Source of the DNA: Gamsiella multidivaricata | Taxonomy: Eukaryota > Mortierellomycota > Mortierellomycetes > Mortierellales > Mortierellaceae | DNA: 64,000 bases | Direction of reading: 5' to 3' | Assembly (NCBI RefSeq): GCF_025024155.1 | Contig: NW_026251754.1 | Span: 248,001 to 312,000 of the forward strand | Part shown: in pieces, positions 54,343 to 64,000 of the stretch | Numbering within the stretch: position 1 is the first letter of the stretch | How the letters are laid out: each line of letters begins with the position of its first letter | Notes under the pieces: model-generated | Database searches by the model: none | Told to the model about the DNA's origin: nothing | What the model saw: the letters and a program-made list of their open reading frames with translations, nothing else | Translations under genes and position numbers: made by a program

Positions 54343-56240
54343 ATGTCCCTGTTTGTACGGCCAAGGCACATCACATCCCTCGCAAGAGCCCACCTCCCAT
54401 GGTCACCCAGTCGACATTCCACCGCATTCGCCTCTGCGATCACACTCCGCAGCTATCGATACTTTTCCTTGCCAGCCCTTGCAACCGAGGAAGAGAACCC
54501 CGACACCAGCACAGTCAGCCAACCACTACCAGAACAACAACAACAACAACAACAACAACAGCAGCAGCAGCAGACCATTAGGAGCAAAGTGCAGGTAAAC
54601 GCACTACGGATCTATCTTTCTTTTTCATGTTGCAGTCTTTCTTGTTCTTTTACGTTTTCTCTAATGAGTCGAGTCTTGCTTGCTTTGCATTGTAATGTCC
54701 TTGCTGCTTAAAAAAAAACAGGCAAAAATTGCCGCCATAGATCAAGAACGACCTTTCTCCGCCGTCCTGACGGATAACTTTTCAAGGCAACATACCTATC
54801 TCCGGATCTCACTTACAGAAAAATGCAACCTTCGATGTAAGTCTCACTTCTCTCCGGACCCTCGTTTCATTCAAGGCCCACCTAAACATGGAGCCCAAAC
54901 GGAAGCGGTGGGAAATCTCAAACTGCGTAGTCGTTTCTTGCGCCTCTTGATGAATAAACTCAAAAAAAAAAAAAAAAAAAAGCCCCACCCCCTTTCTCAC
55001 CGCGCTTTTGTTCTCTTGTTGTTACGTATTATAGGTACATACTGCATGCCCGCCGAGGGAATAGATCTGTCACCCAAGGACGATATTCTGACCACGCCCG
55101 AGATCATTCGTCTTGCTCGCTTGTTCGTCAAAGAGGGAGTGACCAAGATTCGACTCACTGGAGGTGAACCCACCGTGAGAAAGGATATTAATGAACTCGT
55201 TGGTATGTAGGCCCGCATCCATCTGTCGTTACCCTTTTCTGTTCAGTCAGAAATACTCATAGTCCTTGCTTCGCGCCCAAAGAGGATTGGATGACTCGTG
55301 CATTTTGTCCTTTTGTCGATCGCACACTTACCTTTTATTGTTATTATTATTATCATTTGCTTCAACATAGAACAACTGGGTGAGCTGCAACCATTGGGAC
55401 TCAAGACCATTGCGATGACATCTAATGGCATCGCACTCAAGCGCAAGCTGCCATCGCTGGTCTCGAGCGGCTTGAACCTACTCAACCTCAGTCTGGATAC
55501 CCTGGATCGGTTCAAATTCGAGCTGATGACCCGTAGAAAGGGGTTTGAGAGAGTCATAGAGACGATCGATGATGCCCTGGCCCTGGGACTGGAGCCCGTC
55601 AAGGTCAACTGTGTGGTCATGCGTGGGACGAATGACAAGGAGGTACTGGACTTTGTGGAGTTCACACGGAACAAGAAGGTCGATGTCCGGTTCATCGAAT
55701 ACATGCCCTTTGGAGGTAGCGGACCAAATTTTCCGACCAAGTGCAACATGGGTTTGATACATTAATAAGAAATGCATGTACTAACCCATATATCTTTTTT
55801 TTTGTGTATGTGTGTCTATGTGTGTGTCTTGTTGAAACAGGTAACAAGTGGAAAGAGAATAAGCTGGTACCATATCAGGAGCTGATCGACAATATCCAGA
55901 CTGTCCATCCGACGTTCAAAAAGCTGATTGATGACCCGAATGACACGTCCAAAGCATACCACGTCCCAGGATTTGCGGGGCAGGTTGGGTTCATTACCTC
56001 GATGTCGGATCATTTCTGTGGGACCTGTAACCGTCTTCGGATCACAGCGGACGGGAATTTGAAGGTGTGCTTGTTCGGGAACACGGAAGTGTCGTTAAGG
56101 GATATGATGCGCCAGGGCAAGACGGATGAGGAGCTGAGGGAGGTGATTGAATTGGCGGTGAAGAACAAGAAGAAGCAGCATGCGGGTATGTCGAACCTTG
56201 TTCATATGAAGAACCGGCCCATGATTTTGATCGGTGGATG

Positions 56241-56241
<1 letters not shown>
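54343..56241 (+). CDS. GTP 3',8-cyclase (MoaA/MOCS1A/Cnx2), molybdenum cofactor biosynthesis
   Basis: Radical SAM enzyme that turns GTP into (8S)-3',8-cyclo-7,8-dihydro-GTP, the first step of molybdopterin synthesis, in mitochondria. Exons 54343-54594, 54722-54836, 55035-55202, 55371-55715 and 55841-56241 give 426 residues. The N-terminus ([17 protein letters not shown]) looks like a mitochondrial presequence and is followed by 13 glutamines (residues 65-77). The CxxxCxxC motif (Cys119, Cys123, Cys126) is split by intron 2: EKCNLRC then TYCMP. Then come [36 protein letters not shown] and [10 protein letters not shown]. The C-terminal cluster is [16 protein letters not shown], and the chain ends in the required Gly-Gly (LIGG). 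No MoaC part is fused. The stop codon runs straight into 33 A's. Confidence 0.95.

Positions 56242-56273
<32 letters not shown>
56241..56273. repeat. Poly(A) tract, 33 bases, at the MoaA stop codon
   Basis: The final A of the TGA stop is the first of 33 consecutive A residues in the genomic sequence. Confidence 0.9.
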
Positions 56274-56274
<1 letters not shown>

Positions 56275-57157
56275 CGCAAACAGACTATTTGTGAGCGAGA
56301 AAGCAAAGGGAGAGCAAGGTGAGAGAACCCCCGGCTTTCTTGATAAATAAAAGAATGTATTATATATCCAAGAACAATGTTCTTCACATCGCTTGTTTGT
56401 TCGTATGTTTGAAAATGGGGTGGAAGCATGGAAACAAAGCTGATAGTTCACAAGGGCTATGGACAACCTTTAAAATTAAATCTACGGCCTTGATCCCCAA
56501 CCCAGGATGTGCAACGTCGCGGCGACCTTGTTATTCCTTTGTTTAAAGACAGAACCGGAAGCACTAACCTTTGGATTACTCATGGTTGACGTGCTCATCT
56601 GAACGCGACAGGATGATTATGGACGATACCATAAGTCCAACCTGGGCGGCTGTTCAAAAAAAGGAATAAAAGATAGTTTTTTGATGTATCACTTTTTTTC
56701 CTTTTTCCTCTTCTAGCCACATTCGCTGTGCAAGTGCACTCTCTGCATGAATATACAGGCTGAGCCTTGGTCGTTCCTTAAATAGTGACGCGTCCTGCTG
56801 TGCTTTTCTCTGCCTTGGCTCACGTCGAAATCGCTTGAGTACTTGGTGGGTTACTACTGCTTCCTTCATTCCCTTTTTTTTCGACGGTGCTTCTTGCGCG
56901 TTTCTCTTTGTTTCCCTTTTTTTCCGTGAGAAAGCCGTGAGTTATATTTATGGCAATCCAAATCCAGGTGCTGCGGTTCCTTCATAGTTGTTTGATAAAC
57001 CTATTTAATGCACCACTACAACCACAAACCATCAAAACAACTCCCTCATAGTCTTCATCAACTCAAGAACAAAAAAAAAAAACACGCCTCTTCTCACTCT
57101 CTCGCACTCTCTCAGACACTCTTTTTTCTCTTTGATCCAAGCAGGCGCATAACCAGT
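56274..57157. other. Intergenic region
   Basis: About 880 bp between two plus-strand genes. T-rich runs lie at 56690-56705 and 56870-56925; CT-rich sequence just before 57158 looks like the 5' UTR of the next gene. No coding similarity. Confidence 0.45.
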
Positions 57158-57664
57158 ATGGATACTCTAATAACGATCCTCTTCTCACTCGCACTCATCC
57201 TCCTGGCCCGGGTTTTCGATGCCATTGGCTCATCACACTTCCCACACCTTGAAAAATATGAAGCCCTCCCATCCACTCTTTTCCCAAGCCCCTCCTCCCC
57301 TTCCCGTTCCCGTTCCCCGTCCCCTTCTTACGCATTGGTCCCTTCGGGTTTGAGTTCCAGCACCACATTTATGGAGATGGACATGTCAGAGATTCATTAC
57401 CACGGCTCACTCATGTCATTCGATGACGATCTAGGGGTCCAGGCCCAGATCCAAGACTTGCAAAAGATCGGAAGGCGGTTTTCTACAGTGCCACTGTCGG
57501 CGGCGTCGTCGTTAGAGAAGTTCGTGCGGGCGATGCGGTTGACGGTGGTATGGGAAGATGGGCATTGGTGTGCACTCGAGGGAAGGACACTGTATACCTT
57601 GAGGGCCGTTGGGTGGAGGGGACGGGTGTGTGTGAGTGTCCTGGATGGCGGCGATGATGTTTAG
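57158..57664 (+). CDS. Small membrane-anchored or secreted protein, unknown
   Basis: 168 residues. The start MDTLITILFSLALILLARVF was chosen because it begins a hydrophobic helix (residues 3-19), a signal anchor or uncleaved signal peptide; the frame is open a further 50 codons upstream but that part is basic and unlikely. Residues 40-60 are Ser/Pro/Arg-rich. The C-terminal half (LQKIGRRFSTVPLSAASS, VVWEDGHWCALEGRTLYTL) looks folded, with Trp and Cys residues. No family recognised. A 20-base A run (57689-57708) follows the stop within 30 bp. Confidence 0.5.
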   Translation: MDTLITILFSLALILLARVFDAIGSSHFPHLEKYEALPSTLFPSPSSPSRSRSPSPSYALVPSGLSSSTTFMEMDMSEIHYHGSLMSFDDDLGVQAQIQDLQKIGRRFSTVPLSAASSLEKFVRAMRLTVVWEDGHWCALEGRTLYTLRAVGWRGRVCVSVLDGGDDV

Positions 57665-58166
57665 CTATTTGGAAGAAGGACTAGTTACAAAAAAAAAAAA
57701 AAAAAAAAGCGAGACCTATGAACACACATCCCAGCCTCTCTCTAAATGATGGATGCGTAGTTTAGAAAGAAGCGTTTTTTCTCTGCTTTTTACTTTCTTG
57801 GATGAGCGATAAAGTGTCAAGAGACGGGGGAGGCACCTACTTCCTACCTTCTGTCTGGGGATGTAGCGTCAACTCCTCTTTTGTTGCTTTTTTTCTTTGC
57901 TAGTCTATGCAGCATGCAATCATGCAGCCTTCGCCATTTGTCTGTTTATCTGTCCGTCTGGTAAACACGCTACTTTGCCTCTCGAGCTCTGCAGGTCCGA
58001 GCCTCCCCCTTCCTTCCTTCGCCATTTTTCTCATTCAACCTTTTCTTTTTTTCCCTTTTTTTTCTTCTTCTTTCTTCCTTCCATATCTCGCTTTTCTCAT
58101 ACCTCCTTCCCCTCCTTTCCTTTCCTCTTCCCCCCTTCATAAACAGCTTGTGCACCATACGTTGTC
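57665..58166. other. Intergenic region, pyrimidine-rich
   Basis: About 500 bp, strongly CT-rich from 57990 to 58140, consistent with the promoter and 5' UTR of the IFI6/27-like gene. No gene seen. Confidence 0.45.
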
Positions 58167-59485
58167 ATGGCCAGATCAGGTGTTCCCGGACGCAGTGGAC
58201 TTCAGTCTTATAGATATGATTACCGTGAAATGAGCCTTGAAGAAGGTCTGCGCGAACCTCTTCTACCGTCGCTCGAGAGAAGTAAGTGAGCTCTTGTAGT
58301 GTAAGAAACCAAAAACTTCGATCGCTCGTTCGTTCGTTCGCTTCTAATTATTTTCAACCACCTAGTGTACTCGGCCCCGATAGGAACAAACGCCTCTCCT
58401 ATTTATCATCCCCTGAAGAAGAAGAAGAGGACGTGTCTTTCGGTCCGGGTCTTGGTACTCTGTCTCGTCCTCGGAGGCCTGTACTATGGGCTTTCAGCCC
58501 TAAGACACCACTGTAAGCTTAAAAAAAAAGCACGCGTCTATGCTCTGTATACACTGCCTCTTCAAATTTCCTGGCAATTGCTATGCTGTATTTTTTTTAT
58601 TACCCCCCCCCCCCTTGAAGGCCCTTGCAATTGTTTGACAATGCGCCTTTTTTGTTTTCCTTCTCCTTCGTGCAAGATGCCGATCCTACTCTGGAGACAC
58701 ACCAAGAGAATGGTGCGGTTATTCCCGAGAAAGGGACTCGACACCCTGTCCCGAAGATACCATTGAATCCTGTGGAGGACACTCCAATGGGCGAGACCTC
58801 AACTTGGTCAGAGAGTGGTGTTCTTCATGCTGGAGACGAAGACGAGTCGGATCAACAGATCTTTCGTGATGATCTTGTTCCAAGCATTTTATCAGGCCAG
58901 GTGTTGCCTCCAAAAAAACCGTCGGGTGACGATGACAAGAATAGGAACAAGGACGATGACGATGACAATGATAAGGACAAGGACAAGGATGGCGGAAAGC
59001 TGATTGATAGGATCAAAGCCTCTCTGGACGAGCTCTTGGAATGGATCGGGACGACTTTTGCGGAACCCTTTGTCTGGATTAAAACGACCTTTGATCAATC
59101 CTGGACTTGGGCAAAAGTGAACGGCCAGGACCTTTGGACGACCGTGAAGCCTTACCTAGGCCCAACTTGGTCCGTAGGTATGTATGCGGTCGTGGGAGGA
59201 GCCATTGGCGCGGTGGCCTTACCCTCGGCCATAGCATTGTTCCCCTGTGTTCTCGGATTCGGCGTCGAAGGGATTTATGCGGGGTCGTGCGCGGCAACGT
59301 GTATGGCCTGTCATGGAGGGTACACCCCCGGAGGTGGGTTCGTGGCGACAATGCAGGCCTTGGGGGCAGTGCCGACCCTTGCTTTTAATCCGTTTACGGT
59401 TATAACTGGGGCGGTGGTCGGGGTGATTGCAGGAGGATATTACGCAGTGATGTTTGAAGAGGTTTGGCCGTCCATGAATGTATAA
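58167..59485 (+). CDS. IFI6/IFI27-like (ISG12 family) membrane protein
   Basis: Exons 58167-58281, 58366-58512 and 58677-59485 give 356 residues. Residues about 65-85 (VRVLVLCLVLGGLYYGLSAL) are a transmembrane anchor after a KKKKR stop signal. A long hydrophilic part follows, with an acidic Asp/Lys-rich tract (about 172-190). The C-terminal 100 residues are a Gly/Ala-rich, very hydrophobic domain: MYAVVGGAIGAVALPSA, FGVEGIYAGSCAATCMA and GFVATMQALGAV. The order G-x-A/E-G-I-x-A-G-S-x-A-A and ATxQxLGA is the mark of the Ifi-6-16 family, small mitochondrial or ER membrane proteins linked to apoptosis in animals. The long N-terminal extension is not usual for the animal proteins. Function in fungi unknown. 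Confidence 0.72.
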
Positions 59486-60493
59486 ATGTATAGTTTGTGA
59501 GTCGAAAATAAAAAAAATTGGCCACGATGGCCATGGAAATCACACCGTGTCACCTTGTCCACAATTGTAGACATGGACATGAATTCACTTGCGATAACTT
59601 TTGCACTTGAACGTCAATGTCGATGCGTCCAGAGCATTTCGCCATCGGTAACATTTTTTTTGTTCCTGATCCCTGAATTTCCTTGTTTTAGGACGGTATG
59701 AGGTCAGTGGTGGTGCCTGGCGTCAACTTTTTTTGCGTTTTTGCACGGAACCACCCCCGGGGGATTGTCTTGAGTATCATTTACTTGGTGACCCTTCACG
59801 CATTTGGCAGGCCTCAGATCCCATGCGGACGAAATCGCTAATTACAAATGGAGTGGATGCACATGAATATTAGCGCACACCAGTGTAACAGTAGTTGACT
59901 TAATTAGGAGCCCTGGTGTCAACAATATCATCGAAACAGCCTCAGGATAGCGTCAGGAAGATAATAAAGTCTAGACACCATCGCGACAACCCCAGTGTCA
60001 CATATATAAGGATAACTCATCGGCGTCCTGAATACGTTATCGGCTTCCATCCCTTCTAAAAAGTACTATTGTGTTTACAACCAGACAGATCTTGGCTTGA
60101 TCATCATCATCATCTTGATTACTCTAAACACGAGGATCACTCGTTTTCAGAGCGTTCTCCAGGGCTTAGGATCCTTGCAGTGCCAGTAGCAAGATGCTCA
60201 GACGTCCAGTTCTCGAGAAAATCATGACAGATGGGTCTTTTTTTTTTTTTTTGAAAGCCGACCGTTATTCAACCCCACACATTCCACCAATCGAAATATT
60301 GTATGAATGCCGATACCGGTCAACGGTCCTTCTAGGTATAATATGAGCACACACGCATGGTGAATGATAGTATGTTTATTCCGCAATATGTACGATTGTG
60401 TTCAATATGGAAACCCTGAGAGTAGCGATTTTCCGCCATTCACTCCAGATGAGTTGTCTTCACTAGCCTTCCTGTTGCTTTTCGTCGCGAAAG
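59486..60493. other. Intergenic region, no gene seen
   Basis: About 1 kb, containing a T run (about 60237-60253) and no coding similarity. It holds the 3' regions of two convergent genes. Confidence 0.45.
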
Positions 60494-60993
60494 CTAGTCA
60501 GGAACTGTGGAACTTTTGACCTTGGTTGCCAACGCTCTCTTTTTCGTAGGCGTGAAAAGACTCGGGGTTGTCAGTTGCAGCGAAGGTGAGCTAGAAGGAG
60601 TATGCACTCTATCCAGTGCTCTCTGCAGTAAGATCTCCTCCGCAAACTCTACCATATGAACCTAAAAATACAAGAGCAAGGGCTACATTAGAAACCGAAC
60701 CCACGTGTGTAGGTAAAATAAACTGTGCTCACCTTGTACCGGAACAGAGTCAGCAAGGAAGGGCCTGACAGGAACTCGTCCATCTCAAACTTGTTCGATG
60801 GCAGACAGATCTTGCCCAGGGTTGTGGATGCCCCGTAAATGTCTTGGATTGCACGCATACCGTAAATCTTGCCGCAAAGACCATGGGCATCAATGTACAC
60901 CAATGTGTTCTTTGATCTTGAGCGCGCAAGGATGCTGCGGTTGATTCGTACAACCTTCTTGGACTGCTGTCTATATAAGGCACGATCTGCCAC
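60494..60993 (-). CDS. Two-exon conserved-looking small protein, unknown (142 residues)
   Basis: Exons 60733-60993 and 60494-60661 join in frame to 143 codons: donor GTGAGC, acceptor TTTTAG. The protein is basic at the N-terminus (YRQQSKKVVRINRSILARSR), has a compact centre (LVYIDAHGLCGKIYGMRAIQ, KFEMDEFLSGPSLLTLFRYK), a short amphipathic helix (VEFAEEILLQRALDRV) and a Ser/Thr/Lys-rich tail. The clean splice and lack of stops suggest a real gene. No family recognised; it may be one of the lineage-specific expanded families common in such repeat-rich regions. Confidence 0.5.
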
Positions 60994-61129
60994 TATTAAA
61001 AGGGCATATCGTTTTTCACAGACTTATCGTCCCATATACTTCTCACTGCCCAGGAAATAAAGATCCCTCTCTTGTCTCGTTGACATATTGTCTGTAAGTA
61101 GATATAAGGGTAAAACATTGCAGTGAATA

Positions 61130-61690
61130 ATACTGAAAAGCCACGTATGACATGTAGTTGGAGTCTATGTTAAGATTCTTTTTTTTTTTAAGTGAGTTGG
61201 TGCTGTGCAACTATCCGGAGTGCGTTGGTGCGCATAGATCGCGCCAGCATTATGTCATCGGGGGGGCCGGAAGGACAAGGATTATAGATTGGATTCTGTG
61301 ATGCTTTATGTAGCTGAGTATGAGTCAAGGAGACAAAAGAGCGTTGTTGTTTATTATGCTCCCGGTAGGGGTTTTTATAGCCCCGATCTGGGGCTTGGAG
61401 TATTAGATAGCTTAATAGTCTCATGAATAAAAAAGGAAGTGGCCTAAATATGAAGGTTCACTCCCAGTACAGTCCTAATTTGGGGTCTGGACGGAACAGA
61501 CTGCTTTACAGTGGAGCTCGCATCTTTATCAGCCAAGATTGATCTCAGTACAGCATTTGCGGACTCCTTTCGCGCTTGGGCTAGCTCCCGGTCCATCATA
61601 GACGACATAGGGTGGCGAAGACCTTGTGCACTAGTCGAGGCGTCGCCGGAAATCAGAGAGGCTGCCGTGGGAGTGGGAGTACGTAGATGA
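61130..61690 (-). mobile_element. LINE 3' fragment with solo LTR
   Basis: On the minus strand, 61130-61260 matches the 3' end of the LINE at 32160-32287: ARSMRTNALRIV frame, stop, an A run, then the ACATGTCATACGTGGCTTTT tail. Upstream on the same strand, 61499-61690 has an open frame (ELAQARKESANAVLRSILAD) that probably belongs to the same ORF2, interrupted by the 202-bp LTR. Here the C-terminus is longer than in the 32-kb copy, which lacks about 25 bases after MRTN. Confidence 0.65.
61297..61498. mobile_element. Solo LTR, family 1 (202 bp), third copy
   Basis: TGTGATGCTTTATG start and CGGACGGAACA-like end (TCTGGACGGAACA), exactly 202 bp, with a few substitutions relative to 26742-26943. The flanks (GATTC and GACTG) do not match perfectly, so the target-site duplication has decayed or one end was rearranged. 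Confidence 0.85.
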
Positions 61691-62034
61691 CTCTGACTTT
61701 ATCTTTGCTCTCCAGCTCGGTTGCTTTTCCTCTTTGAAGATCGCAGTGGGGATGTTGTCGCGTGCCACGACACGATCGATCGATACTTGGCAAGTGATCG
61801 GTCGACTGTTGGCAACGCGTACGACCGTTACACGAAGGCAATGAGAAACATATATATATCCCGTAGTTCTGTATCTTTTATTCCTTATCTAGCAACTTCA
61901 ATATATCTACGCTTTCTTGACCCTGTTTCCCAAACTGCATCTCCTCCCCCTTGTTCTGTCCTGCCACGCTTAAGAAGGTCATCTTGACTCTGAATAAGCA
62001 TAGGTTCGTGACAGATGTTGTTACTGTTGATAGT

Positions 62035-62160
62035 GCTGGTGCTGGTGCTGGTGCTGGTGCCGATGCTGATGTTGATACTGATACTGATACTGATACTGAT
62101 ACTGAGGCTGAGGCTGAGGCTGAGGCTGAGGCTGGTGCTGATGCTGGTGCCGGTGTTGTG
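62035..62160. repeat. Compound hexanucleotide microsatellite
   Basis: Blocks of (GGTGCT)n, (GATACT)n and (GAGGCT)n follow each other, all of the form G-N-N-N-C-T or similar, reading as Gly-Ala, Asp-Thr and Glu-Ala dipeptides on the plus strand. Probably not coding. Confidence 0.8.
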
Positions 62161-62162
62161 GT

Positions 62163-62352
62163 GTAGTAAATGAGAATCAGTTGGTTGTTCTTGCAAAGTT
62201 AATATTAGATCGCGGGGAAGAGCACCGCCCCCAGAATAAAAGAACAAACGGTCTGGTACCTGAACCAGAGTCATCTTTCCACCTAAATCTTTTGTATCAC
62301 ACATTGTATTCGTCCAGATTGCCTGGATAACACCGCATCAACGACAGGTGGT
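62163..62352. repeat. Dispersed repeat, family 3, second copy
   Basis: About 90 percent or better similar by eye to 27715-27902 (TAGTAAATGAGAATCAGTTG to CATCAACGACAGGT). It directly follows the microsatellite. A short basic frame (GTRSRKKRSTSSSTQ) downstream to about 62430 has no known relative. Confidence 0.7.
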
Positions 62353-62563
62353 ACTCGATCTCGGAAAAAACGATCGACCTCCAGTTCGACTCAGCAGGAA
62401 CGTCCAAGAAAATTGGCCAAAGAACTTTAACATTTTGTGTGTACGGTCACGCACACCCACGTGATGATTACATTCTATTTCTCCTTACGTAGTTCTCGTT
62501 TTAAAAAGCAACATTCATTGGCCCAAAATTACGCAATTTCTCTTCCTCTCCTCATCATCTGCC

Positions 62564-63401
62564 ATGGCTGCACCATCCATGCCCTCCGAAGCCATGATCT
62601 TCTATGACATTGCTATGCGCCCACCAATTGCTTCTACCTGCTGCGGACCGAACCCCTGGAAGTCCCGATTGGCGCTTAACTTTAAAAATATTGCTTATTC
62701 TACCACATGGGTTCCTCTTCCCGACATTGCTCAAGTTCGTTGCGCTCTCGGTGTGGACGCCTGTCGCAAGTTTGGCGATGGCACGAACTTCTATACACTC
62801 CCCATTCTGATTGATTCCAATACAAACTTCAAAATCGGGGACTCCTTCGATATTGCCGTCTATTTGCAAACCAAGTATCCGAACTCGGGCTCAGGCAATT
62901 TGTTTCCCCCTCAAAAACTCGATTTCGTCTTCAACCACGATCTTGCACTACTTGCGCCACTGTCAGAGCGGAAAGAGAGTGAACATGACGAGTACTCCCG
63001 ATTCAATACATACGTCGATGCGGCATTCAGCGCTCATGTTCCTCTTATGGCACATAACCTCCCCTTTGATCCAGCCACCGCTGAAGCTAGCAAGGCCGAA
63101 TTTATTCGGCGCGCTGGCGTAAAATCTTGGGACGATTTCGAGGTTAAGGGGGAAAAGCGAGAGAAGCTAAAAGAGTCTCCGTCTCATGCTGGGTGACCTT
63201 GGCAAGCTATTTTTGAGGGACACCAGTGGGCCTTTCTTATTGGGTGAGCAGGCCAGCTATGCCGATCTAATCGTCGGCGGGTGGCTACGCATGATGCGCG
63301 CCACTCTCCCAGAGAATGAGTGGGAGGAGGCGAGGGGCTGGCATGGAGGTATCTTTGGACGTTTACATGATAGTCTGGAGAAGTATGCGGAAGTTAAGTA
63401 G
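62564..63401 (+). pseudogene. Glutathione S-transferase, one frameshift
   Basis: A GST of the fungal etherase-like/GTE class. The first frame (62564-63196) has the thioredoxin-fold half: MIFYDIAMRPP, NPWKSRLALNFKNIAYSTTW and YTLPILIDSNTNFKIGDSFD (cis-Pro and the Ser of the glutathione site). The helical half begins in it (YVDAAFSAHVPLMAHNLPF, AGVKSWDDFEVKGEKREKLK). The rest (MLGDLGKLFLRDTSGPFLLG, ASYADLIVGGWLRMM) lies in another frame from about 63175. The registers meet in an AG-run (about 63171-63175), where loss of one AG dinucleotide would explain the break. It may be a young pseudogene, a polymorphism or a sequencing error. No plausible intron resolves it. Confidence 0.75.
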
Positions 63402-64000
63402 GAGGCAACAGTAGTCATATACGTAGTATATATATCCGTGCACAGCAATATTATTAAAGGAGTTCTTGTTTCCACTCCTCGTCTTGTTACAATATGCCAC
63501 GCTTTAAAGCTGGCGGTGACCCCAGAACTGTGACGCGGTTGAGCGAGGAAGGTGTGGATATCAAGAGTCGAGTCAATCACGGACCAAGATCAGGAGTAAG
63601 TTGACAAGACTTACGAGTCGTGGGGGGAGCTCGAATGTTCGACAGTCCTGGAAAAAATACATTCACGGAGTGAAGGATTATAACATTCTCATTCCTTTTC
63701 TCCATCCACATCTCATTAACCCTCTGCATAATTCATACTAGACATTCCTCTCCTTCACAGCATCATTCATAGTCGGTTACAATGAAAAATAAAATTTGTC
63801 ATCGTTATGAAACTGCTTTCCAGAATGAATTTGCTCATTTCATCCTTTTTTTTCCATGTTCGTTCTTTTATCTCTTTTCATTGCTATGCTAGATATTCAA
63901 TAATCTAAAGCGGCCCCTCTGTAGCGATGCAACAAGTGCATGCGTTTGGGTATACTTTCATACAGTTCTCGAAGAAAATGGCTAGGGATATCCGTCCATA
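63402..64000. other. Window end, no gene seen
   Basis: About 600 bp. An ATTAAA-like signal near 63452 may end the GST transcript. The remaining AT-rich sequence has no recognisable coding content. Confidence 0.4.

Noticed and set aside
63143..63173. A 31-nt intron that would rejoin the GST frames
   Set aside because: It has GT-AG ends and the right length modulo three, but it is far shorter than any other intron here and would remove conserved GST residues.

Overview
This window looks like nuclear DNA of an early-diverging filamentous fungus, most likely Mortierellomycotina (Mortierella/Linnemannia/Podila type). The basis is many short GT-AG introns, compact divergent and convergent gene pairs, long A or T homopolymers in introns and 3' flanks, and the protein families present: a Sac3/GANP protein, a DHA2 drug transporter, a pepsin-like protease with a propeptide, a Crinkler header, a large nuclease-like family and an IFI6/IFI27-like protein. 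The species is inferred; no rRNA or marker gene is present. Exon models were built by hand from reading frames and splice consensus. In each multi-exon model given with exon coordinates, the exon lengths sum to a multiple of three.

Layout. 1-9.5 kb: end of a subtilase, a Prx5-type peroxiredoxin, a UCH-family deubiquitinase with AT-hooks, a Faf1/C1orf131-like ribosome assembly factor, an Aim19-like mitochondrial membrane protein and a DHA2 multidrug transporter. 11.8-19.2 kb: a 10-exon Sac3/GANP mRNA-export gene of about 2053 residues. 19.2-40 kb: a dynamic, repeat-rich island. It holds a Tc1/mariner relic, an intact seven-exon gene of a probable nuclease/effector-like family, 346-bp tandem repeats, a long inverted repeat, a non-LTR retrotransposon broken by solo LTRs, a C2H2-type zinc-finger gene, a 23-unit 21-bp minisatellite, a frameshifted Crinkler header, and a near-identical second copy of about 4.8 kb of the island. 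40.4-59.5 kb: ordinary genes (aspartic protease, PPR protein, Spc24, a secreted 2H phosphoesterase, a single-pass membrane protein, MoaA/MOCS1A, a small membrane protein, an IFI6/27-like protein). 59.5-64 kb: a second repeat-containing stretch with a small two-exon gene of unknown function, a LINE 3' fragment, a third 202-bp LTR and a frameshifted glutathione S-transferase.

The conserved genes do not form one pathway; each is an independent housekeeping or secretory unit. Biologically, the most striking part is 21-40 kb. There a direct duplication joins a Crinkler N-terminal header to the antisense remains of a nuclease-family gene, the two copies differ by exactly three 346-bp units, and solo LTRs with target-site duplications allow the order of insertions to be read.
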